Positions 18,847 through 31,139 of a DNA stretch of 64,000 nucleotides are shown piece after piece. Each line of letters begins with the position of its first letter. Within the stretch, counting starts at the first letter, position 1. Where the stretch lies: assembly GCA_016617855.1 (NCBI GenBank), contig JAECUM010003201.1, positions 1 to 64,000 of the forward strand, in the 5' to 3' direction. The DNA is from Megalonaias nervosa. Its lineage: Eukaryota; Mollusca; Bivalvia; Unionida; Unionidae. Under the pieces are notes generated by a model. It saw only the letters and a program-made list of their open reading frames with translations, was not told the origin of the DNA and ran no database searches. The position numbers and the translations under genes were made by a program.

Positions 18847-19927
18847 TGGATGGCTCTCATCTCAGTTTCTTTAAAAGTTAACACGTTTCTTAAAGTCATT
18901 GTTTTGAAAAACAATCCATGTTTAATTGACAGTTTTCTGTTGCATATAACTCTGGATTTATGCCATTTTATTACCATATTTTAGATTCTCTTGTCTTTCT
19001 AGAAAACACTTGAATTTTAATTATGAGTAAAGAAATTCTGAGGTGTATAATCAATTAGCCAATGACAGCGATGAACACAGTGCATATCATGTCATTAAAG
19101 TAATACAACTCAGTTGATACGTAGTATTTACACACTCTAAAAATTTTAATTTTCTGAATTTGAAGGAATGATATTGCAAAGGAATCTAAGGGAACAAGGT
19201 ATGGTAGTTTCACTGCCACAAAGTCACCCAATTCATCCAAATCATGTGACTTTCAACTTTCATTTTTATCGTGCTGTGTTGATTGATTTCACTTTTTGTT
19301 AAAAGGGGCCAGTGAAATATAATCTTGCAAAATGCATATTTTAATAAAAATAGTTGGAGGATTTGAGTTGTCAAAATTGCACTTTTTTGGCACAGTTTTT
19401 GTAATGTTTGAGTCTGTGATTTTTTTTGTATTTGCATATATATGATGCCTAAGGATTAAACCTTCACACAAAACAATAGCTATTATTGATTTGTGTCTTT
19501 AAAGAAACACTTATGGTTTTGCTTTATAAATAATTGTTTCAAAAACTTTGGGTGATTTTGAAATTCTTTAAAGAAGACAGTTGAGTGTTACCCAAACTTT
19601 ATGACTTCAAAAATTTTGTGTAAGTATGATACTTAGTCTTCTCATGCCATATGTAAAAATATATTATTACTTTATTGTTTTGCCCATGTAAAAGAAAGCA
19701 GTCAATGCAACAGCATGTTCATAATCATTGCATGTTCACAACACAAGTAAACCTTCTATATGTATCAAAATTTGTCATGCCATTCTGAATCCCTCAAGAA
19801 TATAAACCAGTATGTAATCAGAAAACTCAAACTACATAGTTATTGTAAAATCACAATTTTTTGTTAAACTCTTTTGCATATAGGTCATGAATAATTTTGT
19901 TTTCCCATGGCATAACCAAATCAGATG

Positions 19928-20142
19928 TGCCATATATACTTGCTTGCAAGTCGAGTTCAAATGCAAACATAGACCCTGATCTGCTGTTACATAATGCATC
20001 AGTGGATCAATGTTTATCTTGTTTGTTCTATTGGTTACTCTAAAGAAACTGAATAGACCAAGATTTACCAGTGCATTATATAACAGCAGATCTGCATCTG
20101 TGCAGTTTGCATTGGACTCGACTTTCATGCAGGTATACAAAA
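19928..20142. mobile_element. Double-hairpin foldback element, copy 2
   Basis: Same layout as the copy at 18356; more diverged, with the hairpin arms GACCCTGATCTGCTG and CAGCAGATCTGC still visible. Confidence 0.65.
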
Positions 20143-20651
20143 TAATCAATAAAAAAATTAAATTGACTTAAATGTAGACTTCTGTATGGTTTGTGTTTTT
20201 TGGTACAGTATTCAAGGTAAAAGACAATGTGACAGAATACAAATTATAACTCCAGTAGTTAAAACAATAGAAAATTGCACATAATCTTTGACTGGAATTG
20301 ACCTGTAAAGTATTTCTAGAAATCATTACTTGCAATGTTTTACTGGTAAAGCTTAACAAAAACATGAAATTCAGCCATTGGTATTGCTAGACTGAAGGTG
20401 AGGGTCATGCTCAAGTTCCTATGCAAAAATCAAGAGTTTGCCTCAAGTTAACATCATCAGTCTTTAGTTAGGTCTTGATCTAAGACCTTGATTAATCAAA
20501 TTTAAGTCATACTAAATTTTAGCCAAAGCAGTCACCAGATTTAACTTTTAGTCTGGACTCCAGTTTTGTTTACAAAATCTATACAGGAGATTTCTTTTAG
20601 CACATGCTTAAAGAATGAATTGAATTAAAGTCACTCTGAGACTACTGGTGA

Positions 20652-20864
20652 TTGATAAGATCAAATTTATTGCTATTTCAATGCATGAGGCAAATGAGTG
20701 CACTAGACCCTCCAAGAAAATGGGATGACAGTCAATCACATGTGCCAGTGCATTCAGGGTGGACTCCAAAAGCATATGCTGGTATCAATGCTCAGCAGCA
20801 AATGATACGTAACACTGTCTGCCACAAACCGATGAAGAACAAATTAACAACAAAATGGGATTAA
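20652..20864 (+). other. Possible unassigned exon or small ORF
   Basis: A 70-codon open frame ending in TAA whose later part (PRKWDDSQSHVPVHSGW and onward) has a residue mix more protein-like than the surrounding intron. A splice acceptor could be any of several AGs near 20690-20706. It is not part of the ENO4 reading frame, because the flanking ENO4 exons join in phase without it. No family recognised; it may be chance. Confidence 0.2.
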
Positions 20865-20934
20865 ATTTTAAATTCCAGGAAAATAAAATATTTATCCAGT
20901 ATTTAGGAAGGGTAAAGCAATAGTGATGTATGTT

Positions 20935-21435
20935 GAACTTCATTATGTGGTTGAAAATTTAGCACAGAAAATTATGGGCAGTTTGCAGTAGATGGGCTAG
21001 GAGTAATTTGGCACAGAAATAATTGTTATGGGCTGTTTGCTGTTGAGGGGGTTACAGTAATTTGGAACAGAAGTAATTGTTATGGGTTCTTTGCTGTAGG
21101 TGGGATAACAGTAATTTGGCACAGAAGTAATTTTTATGGGCTGTTTGCTGTATATGGACTAGAAGTAATTTGGCACAGATCTAAATTGTTATGGGCTGTT
21201 TGCATTAGAGGGGTTACAGTAATTTGGCACAGAAATAATTGTTATGGGTTCTTTTGCTGTAGATGAGGTAACATTAATTAGGCACATAATTAATTGTTAT
21301 GGGCTGTTTGCTGTAGATGGACTGACAGTAATTTGGCACAGAAGTGAGTGTCATGTTTTGTTTGCTGTAAATGGGGTAACATAAATTTGTCACAGAAGTA
21401 ATTGTTATGGGCTGTTTACTGTAGATAGAGTGGCA
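20935..21435. repeat. ~60 bp tandem array, about eight copies
   Basis: Units contain GTAATTTGGCACAGAAG and TTGTTATGGGCTGTTTGCTG with frequent substitutions and small indels. Confidence 0.85.
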
Positions 21436-22167
21436 GGACAACCAGAATGCTCCGGAGATTTAGTGGTTTACTGTGTATGCTCACTTCTTTTTCTTATCAT
21501 TTCTTTTGCTGTTGAGTATATTTATATCATTGTGGGGACTTAAACACATGATCCCTCTATTGCGGAATGAATGAATTTGGAATTTGTCATATCCATGCAT
21601 GTTAAAGTTGTCTTATCTTGGAAATGTAAAATGTCCATTTTTTAGTATTATCTACTAATTTTGACTTACCTTTGCATGATTTTAAACATCATTATATGAA
21701 GCATGTCTTTTTTATTTTTGAGAGGCATATTTTAATATCAATCATGCATGATATTTTGCTTTTGTTTTAAATCTTTTATTACACTGGAATTCTGATATAT
21801 CTTTCAGATAATACAAAATAAATATTAACCATTTATGTACTATACCAGAATATACCTATAATTATGTAGTCACAAAATTATTGTGCTTTGAAGTAATAGT
21901 TAATAAAAGGGTACATGTATTTTACTAGAAGCTTTCATCCTATCTATAATACCAACTCAATGCAGTCACAAGAATTTGTCTTTCATGGACAGTTGTCCTT
22001 TACTTAGATGAGAGTTTCAGTGCATGTAAAGGGTTCATAAGTGTCCTCTGTACATAAGTGTCCTTTGTATGAAGGTGTCTGCCAAGATAGGTTTTGCTGT
22101 TAAAGTAGTAAAAAAAAAAAAAAAATTTTCTTGGAATGAGAAACTAAAAATCATTGATATCATTATC

Positions 22168-22382
22168 ATATATACTCATGTACAAGTCAGATCCCACTTC
22201 AAACAGCACTGACCCAGATCTTTTGTCACAAAATGCACTGGCAGATCTGGGTCTTTGCAGTTTTATTAGGACTAATCAGTAAATCAAAAAACTTAGACCC
22301 TGATCTGCTGACAAATTATACAACAGCAAATCAGTGTCCATGTTGTTTGCAGTAGGATTCAATTTGAACACAAGTATATATC
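22168..22382. mobile_element. Double-hairpin foldback element, copy 3
   Basis: Starts ATCATATATACTCATG and ends AAGTATATATCGG; both internal hairpins are recognisable (CAGATCTTTTGTCAC with GGCAGATCTGGGTC). Confidence 0.7.
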
Positions 22383-22887
22383 GGACTGTTTTGTTAAATG
22401 TTAGATTTAGATCCTAGTTTTTTCAAAAACACCAATGGTTAAAAAATTAGAAATGAATCTTACACAGCGAATACCTTGTTTCATAGCCATTAAACTCTAG
22501 CCCACCACATTTTTGGCACATTTTTTGGTGAACATTTTTGTTTGTAATCTGATAGAAAATGCCAGTGACAGAGTTTGTTCAGGAAGACTACTGCCAACTT
22601 CTGAGAAAGGTCCCAGCTTAATGGAGAATGATCTTATTTTGCTCTCAGATAACAATTTTGCTTATCTTGAAATTTTCAGAGATAAACTTAGTCCATAATT
22701 AAAACTAATACCTTGTCTTAGTTGTGAATAAATTATGACAAATTACTCATAATTCCTTTGCATCCATCCAAATGGCTATATTACTTGGTCATTATTGATA
22801 ATTAGAATGGTAACTGATTTTATTTATGACGTTGACTGAATTATTTTCCTTAATAGTAGTTAAATATGCAATCCACAATTTGTACAG

Positions 22888-23157
22888 ATTGTTGTTATTG
22901 TTGTTGTTGTTGCAGTTGTTAGGGTTGAACACCATTTTTCAGTGCCTGATAGGCTATACTTGTTGGCCAATATAACTGGTGAAGGAAGAACCTGGGAAAA
23001 CCCTGATAAGAACCACTGAACCACTGGAAGTTACTGGCAAGCTTTCTCACATGCCCATATTGGCAGAGCAACAGACTTGAACCAATGCAGACAGAGGTGA
23101 GATGGCAGTGATCAATAAAAGCGAGTGCTTTAGACCACTTAGCTATCTGGGACCCCA
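22888..23157 (-). mobile_element. tRNA-derived SINE with (CAA)n tail, old copy
   Basis: Reversed: (TTG)n tail at the left, tRNA-like head at the right ending GGGACCCC. Same family as the full-length copy at 33313-33568, with more substitutions and no clear target-site duplication. Confidence 0.75.
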
Positions 23158-24306
23158 ATTGTGGAGAGACAGAAAGCTTTACCCTATAATACTTCTTCTT
23201 CACTGATTAAAAATTATGAACAAACACAATCTGCATACAATATTCAAGCAAGGAAAGCCTTCCTCATGTGTTTTCTTTGCTATGATAAAGATATCATATG
23301 TGGTATTATTATGAGTAAGTTAATTCAAAAGAAAAGGGCACCTGATATTAATTTATCCTTCCCAGACAAAAGGCACAGTGGTGGTGGGGAAATATAGTAA
23401 ATGCCTGTCTGTCTCTCCTTCCATAAATCCAGCTGTCTTAAGACAAAGGTGGTTTTAGGAACATAACTTTAGTTTGCTAGGCTCTTTTTTTCTCAAACCT
23501 CATATGTGTCTTACTCAGGGATGAAGTAGAAGATTGTTGGTATTGCTTGGTCATTGTCAAGGTCACTGGAGCTACAAATTTGATTTTCTTTTCTGCATGA
23601 CACATGTAAAGTTACATTGGCCTAATTTTAGTTAAACTTCATAGGTAGACTTCACTTGGTCAGGGGCAGTTTCTTAATGATACTGAGGCTAAAAGGTGAA
23701 AGGTCAAGGTCACTGGAGCCAACATTTAATTTGTTTTGTTTTACCTTAATAAGTCAAGTTTCCTGGATCCAGTTTTTATCAGACTTATTATGAAGTTTAC
23801 ACTTGAGCATAGTGATCTCCCAATTTGATCTCAACCCCTTGGGACAGAAGTTCAGAAGGACAGAATCTAAAATTGTCATTTGGGGTTCTCTTCAATAAGT
23901 TGGCTTTCTTCAAGATTTCTGCACCCAGTTTTTTTTTTCCATTTTCATAGGTGCATTACCTATATGTAAAACATAGCTGCTTCCTTTCGAGTCTGTCATA
24001 AAGCTCTAGGTTGCTGGACTTGAAATAGCAAAAGTATATTAATTTTGCACTTGTAAGAGCTGTCATGGTTGGTCACAAGGATCAGCCAGTCTTCTGATGG
24101 CTATTTTGCAATACCATGTATATTGGCATGGTTTATGGACATTGAAAGTGTCAAAATTTTTAAAACTTGACAAACTTGTAGAATTGCTTTCAGATCAGTG
24201 ACTTAACTTTGTTTTAAGAGGAGACCTTTTTGAGAACATGGTGTTAATTGTTCTCCTGAACAAACTTTGTGACTGCCAGTTTTTGTGTTCTTCTTTTCCT
24301 CCTCAG

Positions 24307-24368
24307 CCCTACCTCAAGGAAGACAGTGGCTTTGTGCTCTCTGTCCACCCATCTGTTACACTTTTTTG
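24307..24368 (+). other. Exon-like 62 bp segment, doubtful
   Basis: A pyrimidine tract and CAG precede it and GTAAGC follows it, so it looks like an exon by splice signals. It breaks no phase rule only if alternatively spliced, and its translation is not recognised. It lies in ENO4 intron A. Probably a chance match. Confidence 0.15.
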
Positions 24369-25836
24369 TAAGCAAGATAGCAGAAAAAAACTATCAATTC
24401 CAACTACACCATATCAAGTATTAGATATCATGAGTGGGGTCCAAAGAGCTGATAAGGTTTTGGAGACTGTGATTGGATTTGTACATTTTTACCCAGCCCA
24501 GATTATTGTGAAGTAAAATATATCAATTACTTTTCCAACAGGAGTATCATTGTTGGCAATGTCAACAGTTTGTCAAGGTTTTAGTTAAAGTTTTTTCATT
24601 TGCATATATTTTCTAAACCCCATGATAGATTCTCATTTTACTTGGCATGAATCATTATGAAGCTAAGACAGTTCACTCCCATTTTATCTTCTTGTCAAGG
24701 TCTCAGTCATAGAAAATTTGCATTAAGATTTTGGTTTAGGTGTTTCGTTTGCTAATAGTTCCTAACCCCTTTGATAGATTCTCATCATAAATGACTTAAT
24801 CATTATGAAATTGAGACAGATCTTTCTACAACATACCCACCTGCCACTTTGACATTGGGATCAAGGTCACAGTCACAAAAAACTTGTGCTAAGGTTGTTT
24901 TTTTTTATTTGCTTGTGTTTCTTATGTGTCATGATGGATTTTTTTTCTATCTTTGGGATGAATCATTAGGAAGTTAAGACAGTTCATTTATTGACATTGT
25001 GATCATGCTCACAGTCGTAGAAAATATATGTTATAGGTTTGGTCCAGAGAGAAAGAGAAAGAGAGAGAGAGGTGATGGTAGTGGTAGTGAGAAATTTGCT
25101 CTAAGGTAATATTTCATTGTCTATTCCTATGTTTCTCTGTTAGTCGATTAGTTTGCTACTTGACCAACCCACACATTGAGATAGTGGGGCAGAATGGTCT
25201 TCATACATTTTTTAAAATGTTTATAAATAATCTGTTTTTAGAACCACTCTAATGTACGTTTTTACAGTATGTGTATGCATTCTTGACACTCTGTTGCAAC
25301 TTTGTATCATTGGTATTGTGAATACTGTATTTAAATCACATGGAAAGTGTATACATACTGTTATGATGACCTAAGTTCTTGTAGATTACTTTGTTTAAGT
25401 TCAGTTTCAGAAGTTTCATCAAGCCCAAATTCTTTTTCTCTCTTGCTACAGATCTGTACATATTTTGTCCCTTACACATTTGAGAGAGAGAGACAGAGAG
25501 AGAGAGCTTTTGATGAAATTTTATAGCATGTCTAATTCAAGTAGAAAGTGGGGAATATTAATATTTTTCCAGTTATTTTCTTTATGTCATGAACAATTAA
25601 TAAGTGGAAATTCATCACTGATTTAGGAAATACAGCAGTAATAGCCTACTGTTCAAACAATATTTATATATACATATTAATGCATCATGGGCAAATCACA
25701 ATTTGATGTTATGTAATCAAACCTGTCAATAGCGGTCACTCACGGGAAAAGTCAAAACTGGCCATTGCACACAGGTTCACCTTTTAAAATTGATTTTTTA
25801 ACAAATACCATGCACAAAATATTTTCATTCTTCTTG

Positions 25837-25901
25837 TTGTTGTTGTTGTTCTTCTTCTTCTTCTTCTTCTTCTTATTATTATTATTATTATTATTATTAT
25901 T
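25837..25901. repeat. Compound triplet microsatellite
   Basis: (TTG)n, then (TTC)n, then (TTA)n in succession over ~65 bp. Confidence 0.95.
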
Positions 25902-26343
25902 TCACTATCAAGATTGATTTATGTACACTGTAGAACAAAATCATAATTGCAAGTATATGTTGTTCTCTTCCAAATTTGTGTTCCACACAAGATCACTGTA
26001 CTTAAATCCATCCAGTATATTAAATCATCACCAACTTCAAAATATATGCCGATTTTAGTTTGTTGAGGCTATGAAAACAATATCTGGATTAGTCAGTCTG
26101 TTGCTCAACTTGCCAAGATCAAAAGAAATGAGAAGCCTGTGATGAATAGAAAATCAGAAGAAGCCACATATGGTTATTTTTACTGTGACCCATGAACCAA
26201 AACTTCACCTGCCTTTGCAGACAAGTTTTGAACATTGAATGACCCCTGAACCTAATGAAAAGGGATGTAACTCGTCTTTTCTTGAAGGCAAACATTTTTT
26301 CTTCAGAGATAGCTTTAATTCACAGGCAGATAGGTGAAGATAT

Positions 26344-26467
26344 CTAACTATACATGTCACACCTGTACAAAAGGTGGATTCTATTTCTGCAGTTATAACA
26401 CAATTCTAACTATACATGTCACACCTGTACAAAAGGTGGATTCTATTTCTGCAGTTATAACACAATT
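26344..26467. repeat. 62 bp exact tandem duplication
   Basis: Two identical units starting CTAACTATACATGTCACACC at 26344 and 26406, evidently a recent duplication. Confidence 0.9.
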
Positions 26468-26849
26468 ATTTTTTTCCCACCATTCAGCAAATGAATTGCT
26501 TCTGTCTTCTCTTGTAAGGATAAAACCTCCTTGCTTTTGAAGCCAACATGTTGTTACCTTGAGTCTGACTGACAGTATGACTGGAGTATGGTAAGCACAG
26601 TCAAGACATGAAGTGCTAAAACATCAATTCACTTTACTAGTGCCTACATAGAAAACTGTTATACAAGGGGCAGGGATGTAATGTGCTTTTCATGGTACTC
26701 TTGTGTAAATGTGTTAAGCAGTTTGTTCTTGGATGTAGATTTGTTTCCCTGCAGTGTTTTAGAAACAAAAATCTAGATTCCAGCCACATGAATTTTCTTC
26801 TGGACAAATGTCAAACAAATCCTAATCTTTGCAAAACTTAAGCTACCTG

Positions 26850-27870
26850 CAAGGTACTTAAATTTAAGCTTCCTCTATGGTTTTTAAGCTCCCTGTAGGG
26901 TACTTAAACTTAAGCCTCCTGTATGGTACTTAAACTTAGGTTTCTGGATGGTACTTAAACTTTAGCTTCCTGTATGGTACTTAAACTTAGGCTTTCTGGA
27001 TGGTACTTAAACTTAGGCTTTCTGGATGGTACTTAAACTTTAGCTTCCTGTATGGTACTTAAACTTTAGCTTCCTGTATGGTACTTAGACATAAGGTTTC
27101 TTTATGGTACTTAAATGTAAGCTTTTTGTATGGTACTTAAATTTAAGCTTCCTGCTTGGTACTTAAACTTAAGCTTCCTGTATGGTACTTGAACTTAAGC
27201 CTCCTGTATGGTACTTAAACTTAAGCTTCCTGCACTTAAACTTAAGCTTCCTGCTTGGTACTTAAACTTTAGCTTCCTGTATGGTACTTAGACATAAGCT
27301 TCCTTTACGGTACTTAAATGTAAGCTTTTTGTAAGGTACTTAAATTTAAGCTTCCTGCTTGGTACTAAAACTTAAGCTTCCTGTATGGTACTTAAACTTA
27401 AGCCTCCTGTATGGTACTTAAACTTTAGCTTCCTGTATGGTACTTAGACATAAGCTTACTTTATGGTACTTAAATGTAAGCTTTTTGTATGGTACTTAAA
27501 CTTAAGCTTCCTGCTTGGTACTTAAACTTAAGCTTCCTGTATGGTACTTAAACTTAAGCCTCCTGTATGGTACTTAAACTTAAGCTTCCTGTTTGGTACT
27601 TAAACTTTAGCTTCCTGTATGGTACTTAGACATAAGCTTCCTTTATGGTACTTAAATGTAAGCTTTTTGTATGGTACTTAAACTTAAGCTTCCTGCTTGG
27701 TACTTAAACTTTAGCTTCCTGTGTGGTACTTAAACTAAAGCCTTTTTGTATGGTACTTAAACTTAAGCTTCCTGCTTGGTACTTAAACTTAAGCTTCCTT
27801 ATGGTACTTAAACAAAAGCCTTCTTGTATGGTACTTAAACTTAAGCTTCCTGCATGGTACTTAAACTTAG
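26850..27870. repeat. 26 bp tandem array (~38 units) with higher-order structure
   Basis: Unit CTTCCTGTATGGTACTTAAA plus CTTAAG. Variant units containing GACATAAG recur near 27088, 27292, 27445 and 27628, i.e. at intervals close to 8, 6 and 7 units. The array has therefore grown by copying blocks of units. Confidence 0.9.
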
Positions 27871-28524
27871 GAACATGAAAATCTGAAATTTAAAAATCTG
27901 GGATTATCTATATGACATTCTTTACAAAATTTCATTTTTGTTCACCCTACTAGATTTTTCTTTTCCTTCCATCAATTACCAGGTTCACACAATGACATTA
28001 ATTGTCATGGACTGGGAGGAGGACCTGTTTTTGCCTTAAAAATCTGTCTACTCTATCAGATTACAAATCAAAAAGTTATCACATATTTGGACAGTGTTTC
28101 TTTTTTCATTATGTAGATTTATAATGCAAAGAGTACTAGCAAAAGACAAAACATGTTATCATCTGTGTTGATTCTCAAGTTTCATATCAGAACGGTTTCT
28201 CAGTCTCTAATAGTTACAGATCTATTTATATCATATCCCAGTTTTTGGAACTTGGTATGAGACTCTATAGAATTTAATATTGATTAATTTCATTTTATGC
28301 AGTTAATAAATAATGAAATCCATCAAAGGCATCAATAAAAATTGGAATGGGAGTATTAAATCTTTTTGCTGTCATATACAACTTGTTATTCTGTTGTGTA
28401 CATTGGTGGCAGAAGTGTACTCTGTGTTTGCAGAGTTAGTTAGACTCTATTTTTTAGATGTAGAAAACCTTACTGCAATGCTCATTTCAAGTGAAATTTA
28501 TTAGATGAATTCACAGCTATAAAG

Positions 28525-28556
28525 AACCACTTGTCCATTTGTATTGACAAGTGGTT
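28525..28556. other. Perfect 11 bp stem-loop
   Basis: AACCACTTGTC and GACAAGTGGTT flank a 10 nt loop. No adjacent gene explains it. Confidence 0.5.
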
Positions 28557-29279
28557 GTTGGTTAAGGACAATTGTATTTTTTCCTGAAATAAAACAGCAC
28601 AGAATCATATTAACATTATAGTCACATGTAATGGAGGATGAGTAGCAATTTAAAAATGTTTTGAGGCCTGGAGATGAATGATTTTAGCAAAAGATTGAAT
28701 TCTTTGGCAAGTTTCATACACAATATTTGAAATGAGCACAGTTGTAATATTCTGTGTATCACAGGACCCAATACACATTTTTTCTCTCCAATGATAATGG
28801 ATTGGTTTAGCCAGAAATTAATTTGGCAGTACTAACATTACATGCTCACTTATTGTGATGCTATGATAATAAACACTTTCTTATGTGACATCATGTGGAA
28901 TATTGTCACATTAACATATGAAAAATCTGAAACATGTTAAAACATGTCAAAGCATTTGAAAGAACATGTTAAACATTTTGCAGAACATGTTAAAGAATAT
29001 GTTAATGCAGTTTATTAATTATGACCTGCATTAGATACTTACTTTATAATACAAAATACATGTACAGTGTAAATTAATATTCAGGGATTTATTTTTGGAG
29101 AATGATTAATGAAAAATTAAAGAAGTGGAAAAATTGATTCCAATGTAGCTATATTTAAAAAATAAATAAATCACTTTACAGATTTCTCCATTACTGTTAA
29201 TAAAATTTATTTAGTCTACTAGCATCCAACTGTAGTATTTTAAGATTTTAAAGTAAATTTTACATGAGTATGAAGACTA

Positions 29280-29495
29280 TTGTGTATACTTGCTTATAGG
29301 TTGAGTCCATCTGCATGTTGCACAAGTTCAGATCTGCTATCACATAATGCACTGGCAGATCTGGGTCAGTGCAGTTTGTTAAGAGTAATCATTGAAACAA
29401 AGAGCATAGACCCTGACATATTGCTACATTATCTAATGGCAGATCAGGGTCTATATTTTTTGCAGTTGGACTCAACTTAGAAGTGATTAAATATG
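29280..29495. mobile_element. Double-hairpin foldback element, copy 4
   Basis: Left end eroded (TGTGTATACTTGC), right end AAATATGGTAA. Both internal hairpins are visible. Confidence 0.7.
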
Positions 29496-29991
29496 GTAAT
29501 GTTTACTGGTAAATTTGAAAAAAGTAGATCTCTTGTGTTACAGGATTATATTAATTTACTTTCATTTTATTCAACATATATAAAAAAAATATTTAAAAGT
29601 TGAAACTTAATTTTTTTTTAGTAAAAATAGGTTTGAGAGATTGCACATTATGTTTTATGGGTATTGTATAAATGTTATATTTTAGAGAATACATATTTTT
29701 CCATTTTTTTTCCTTATTACTGGACATAGTAATACATGATATTATGTCCTTTAATTCTAGTTAATTTTAGTTTTCCAGTAGATATATCTGTCAACATTGA
29801 TTATTTAGTTACTGATTGACAATTAAAACATTTGCATTATAATTATTAATTAACTTAGTTTCTTAGTCATTATACACACTGATTAACAAATGTGTTCATC
29901 TCAGATCAGTACAAATACTGTATATGCTTGCTAATTTTCTTTCATACTTTTTTGACACTTCTAATATTTGTTTTTACTTTTTGGGTTCTAG

Positions 29992-30166
29992 AGGAAAAGG
30001 TGGTGCTAAAGCTCCAGTTGTTTTGCTGCCCCCTAGTGAGCCCCGAGAGAAGATGGTTCCAGGCAGCAATTGTATGAGTGCTATCAGCCAGGCATTATGT
30101 GCTGCAGGGGCAAAAGTACAAGATATTGACCTCTTTGAGCATATAGCAATCCTCAGATTTGGTCAG
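29992..30166 (+). CDS. ENO4: Enolase 4 exon B
   Basis: 175 bp between TTGGGTTCTAG and GTAATC. It encodes GKGGAKAPVVLLPPSEPREK followed by the start of the enolase-type domain (GSNCMSAISQALCAAGAKV, then DIDLFEHIAILRFGQ). In classical enolases this region corresponds to the N-terminal helix pair before the His/Glu loop. The first base completes the last codon of exon A; the exon ends in phase 0. Order and spacing of motifs match ENO4 of other animals as I remember it. Confidence 0.8.
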
Positions 30167-31139
30167 GTAATCTTTTTTTTTTCATACTTGGCACATTTTG
30201 TGGAGGGGATGAATAAATTTTCCAATGTCCATTTGTCTGTATGCAACATTACTGTAACATTGGGATAACTAATACTTATTATAGAAATTAGCAAGAGTTG
30301 TATGGACCTATTTTTGATACATGCTTATTGATAGCATTACATGTTGTGAAAAATCTGTTTTTTAAATATTTGATCTTAAAACCTTTCCACTAGATTGAAG
30401 AGCATAGCACATAAAGATACTTTATTGAAGTAAAGAAAGACAACAAGATTGAAAATGCAGATCCACAACAAGTTAAATAGATAAATATTTCCCCTAATCA
30501 GTTACCTAAGTACAGTACAGTTTTCAAAAGCAATTCTTATGCCTCTGACTGCTCTTTCCTTTTTTATGCCCTGCCATATCTGTGGAGGGGGCATAAAGTG
30601 TAATTCATTTCAGCTAGACCAGTCCAATCCCATTCTGTAATGTCATGTTCATCACAGTTTTCATTTCCACTCATCAACTTTTCAAGGACTTCATGGATTG
30701 AAATCAAATTTGGTATGAGTCCGTACATTAAATTCAAAATTCATTTTAACCAACCATTATCTGGAAAATTCTACATAGTTATGGCCTCTGTTGAACTTGG
30801 AAGTTTACCCTTTACCCTTAACCCTTTATATCTGTGTCAGCACAATAACTTTTGAAGGACCTCAAGGACTGAAATCAAATTTAATATATGGCTTTACATT
30901 AAGAAAACCTAGGTGAGATTTGATTTTCACTGTTTTCAGCAAATTTATTTGGAGCTATACCCTTGTTTGACTTAGAAATTTGGCCATTAGTTTTTTCTCA
31001 ATAACGTTTAAAGAACTTAGCAATTGAAAAAAAAATTTGTGGGAGGTTTTATTTTAAGAAGACGTAATTTTTTTTTTATCTCAACTGGCTCTAAGGTCAA
31101 GTGAGCTTATGGTATGATTCTGCTGCCATTGTGCATCAA

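Larger units (their letters stand above)
15961..29991. other. ENO4 intron A (14.0 kb)
   Basis: Holds the TCAAGGTCA element (16650-17830), a (GA)n tract, three foldback elements, the 60 bp array, an old SINE, a 62 bp duplication, the 26 bp array and a fourth foldback element. The stretches 17831-18355, 18847-19927, 21441-22167 and 27871-29279 show nothing else supportable, apart from a perfect 11 bp stem-loop at 28525-28556. Two weak exon candidates lie at 20652-20864 and 24307-24368. Confidence 0.7.

Noticed and set aside
18744..18977. Minus-strand ORF with Leu-Ser repeats
   Set aside because: Translation of the (GA)n microsatellite.
24307..24368. ENO4 exon between A and B
   Set aside because: Exons A and B already join in phase and in motif order without it, and its translation is unlike ENO4.
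26850..27870. CRISPR-like array
   Set aside because: Units are contiguous without unique spacers, and the context is a eukaryotic intron, so it is a minisatellite.
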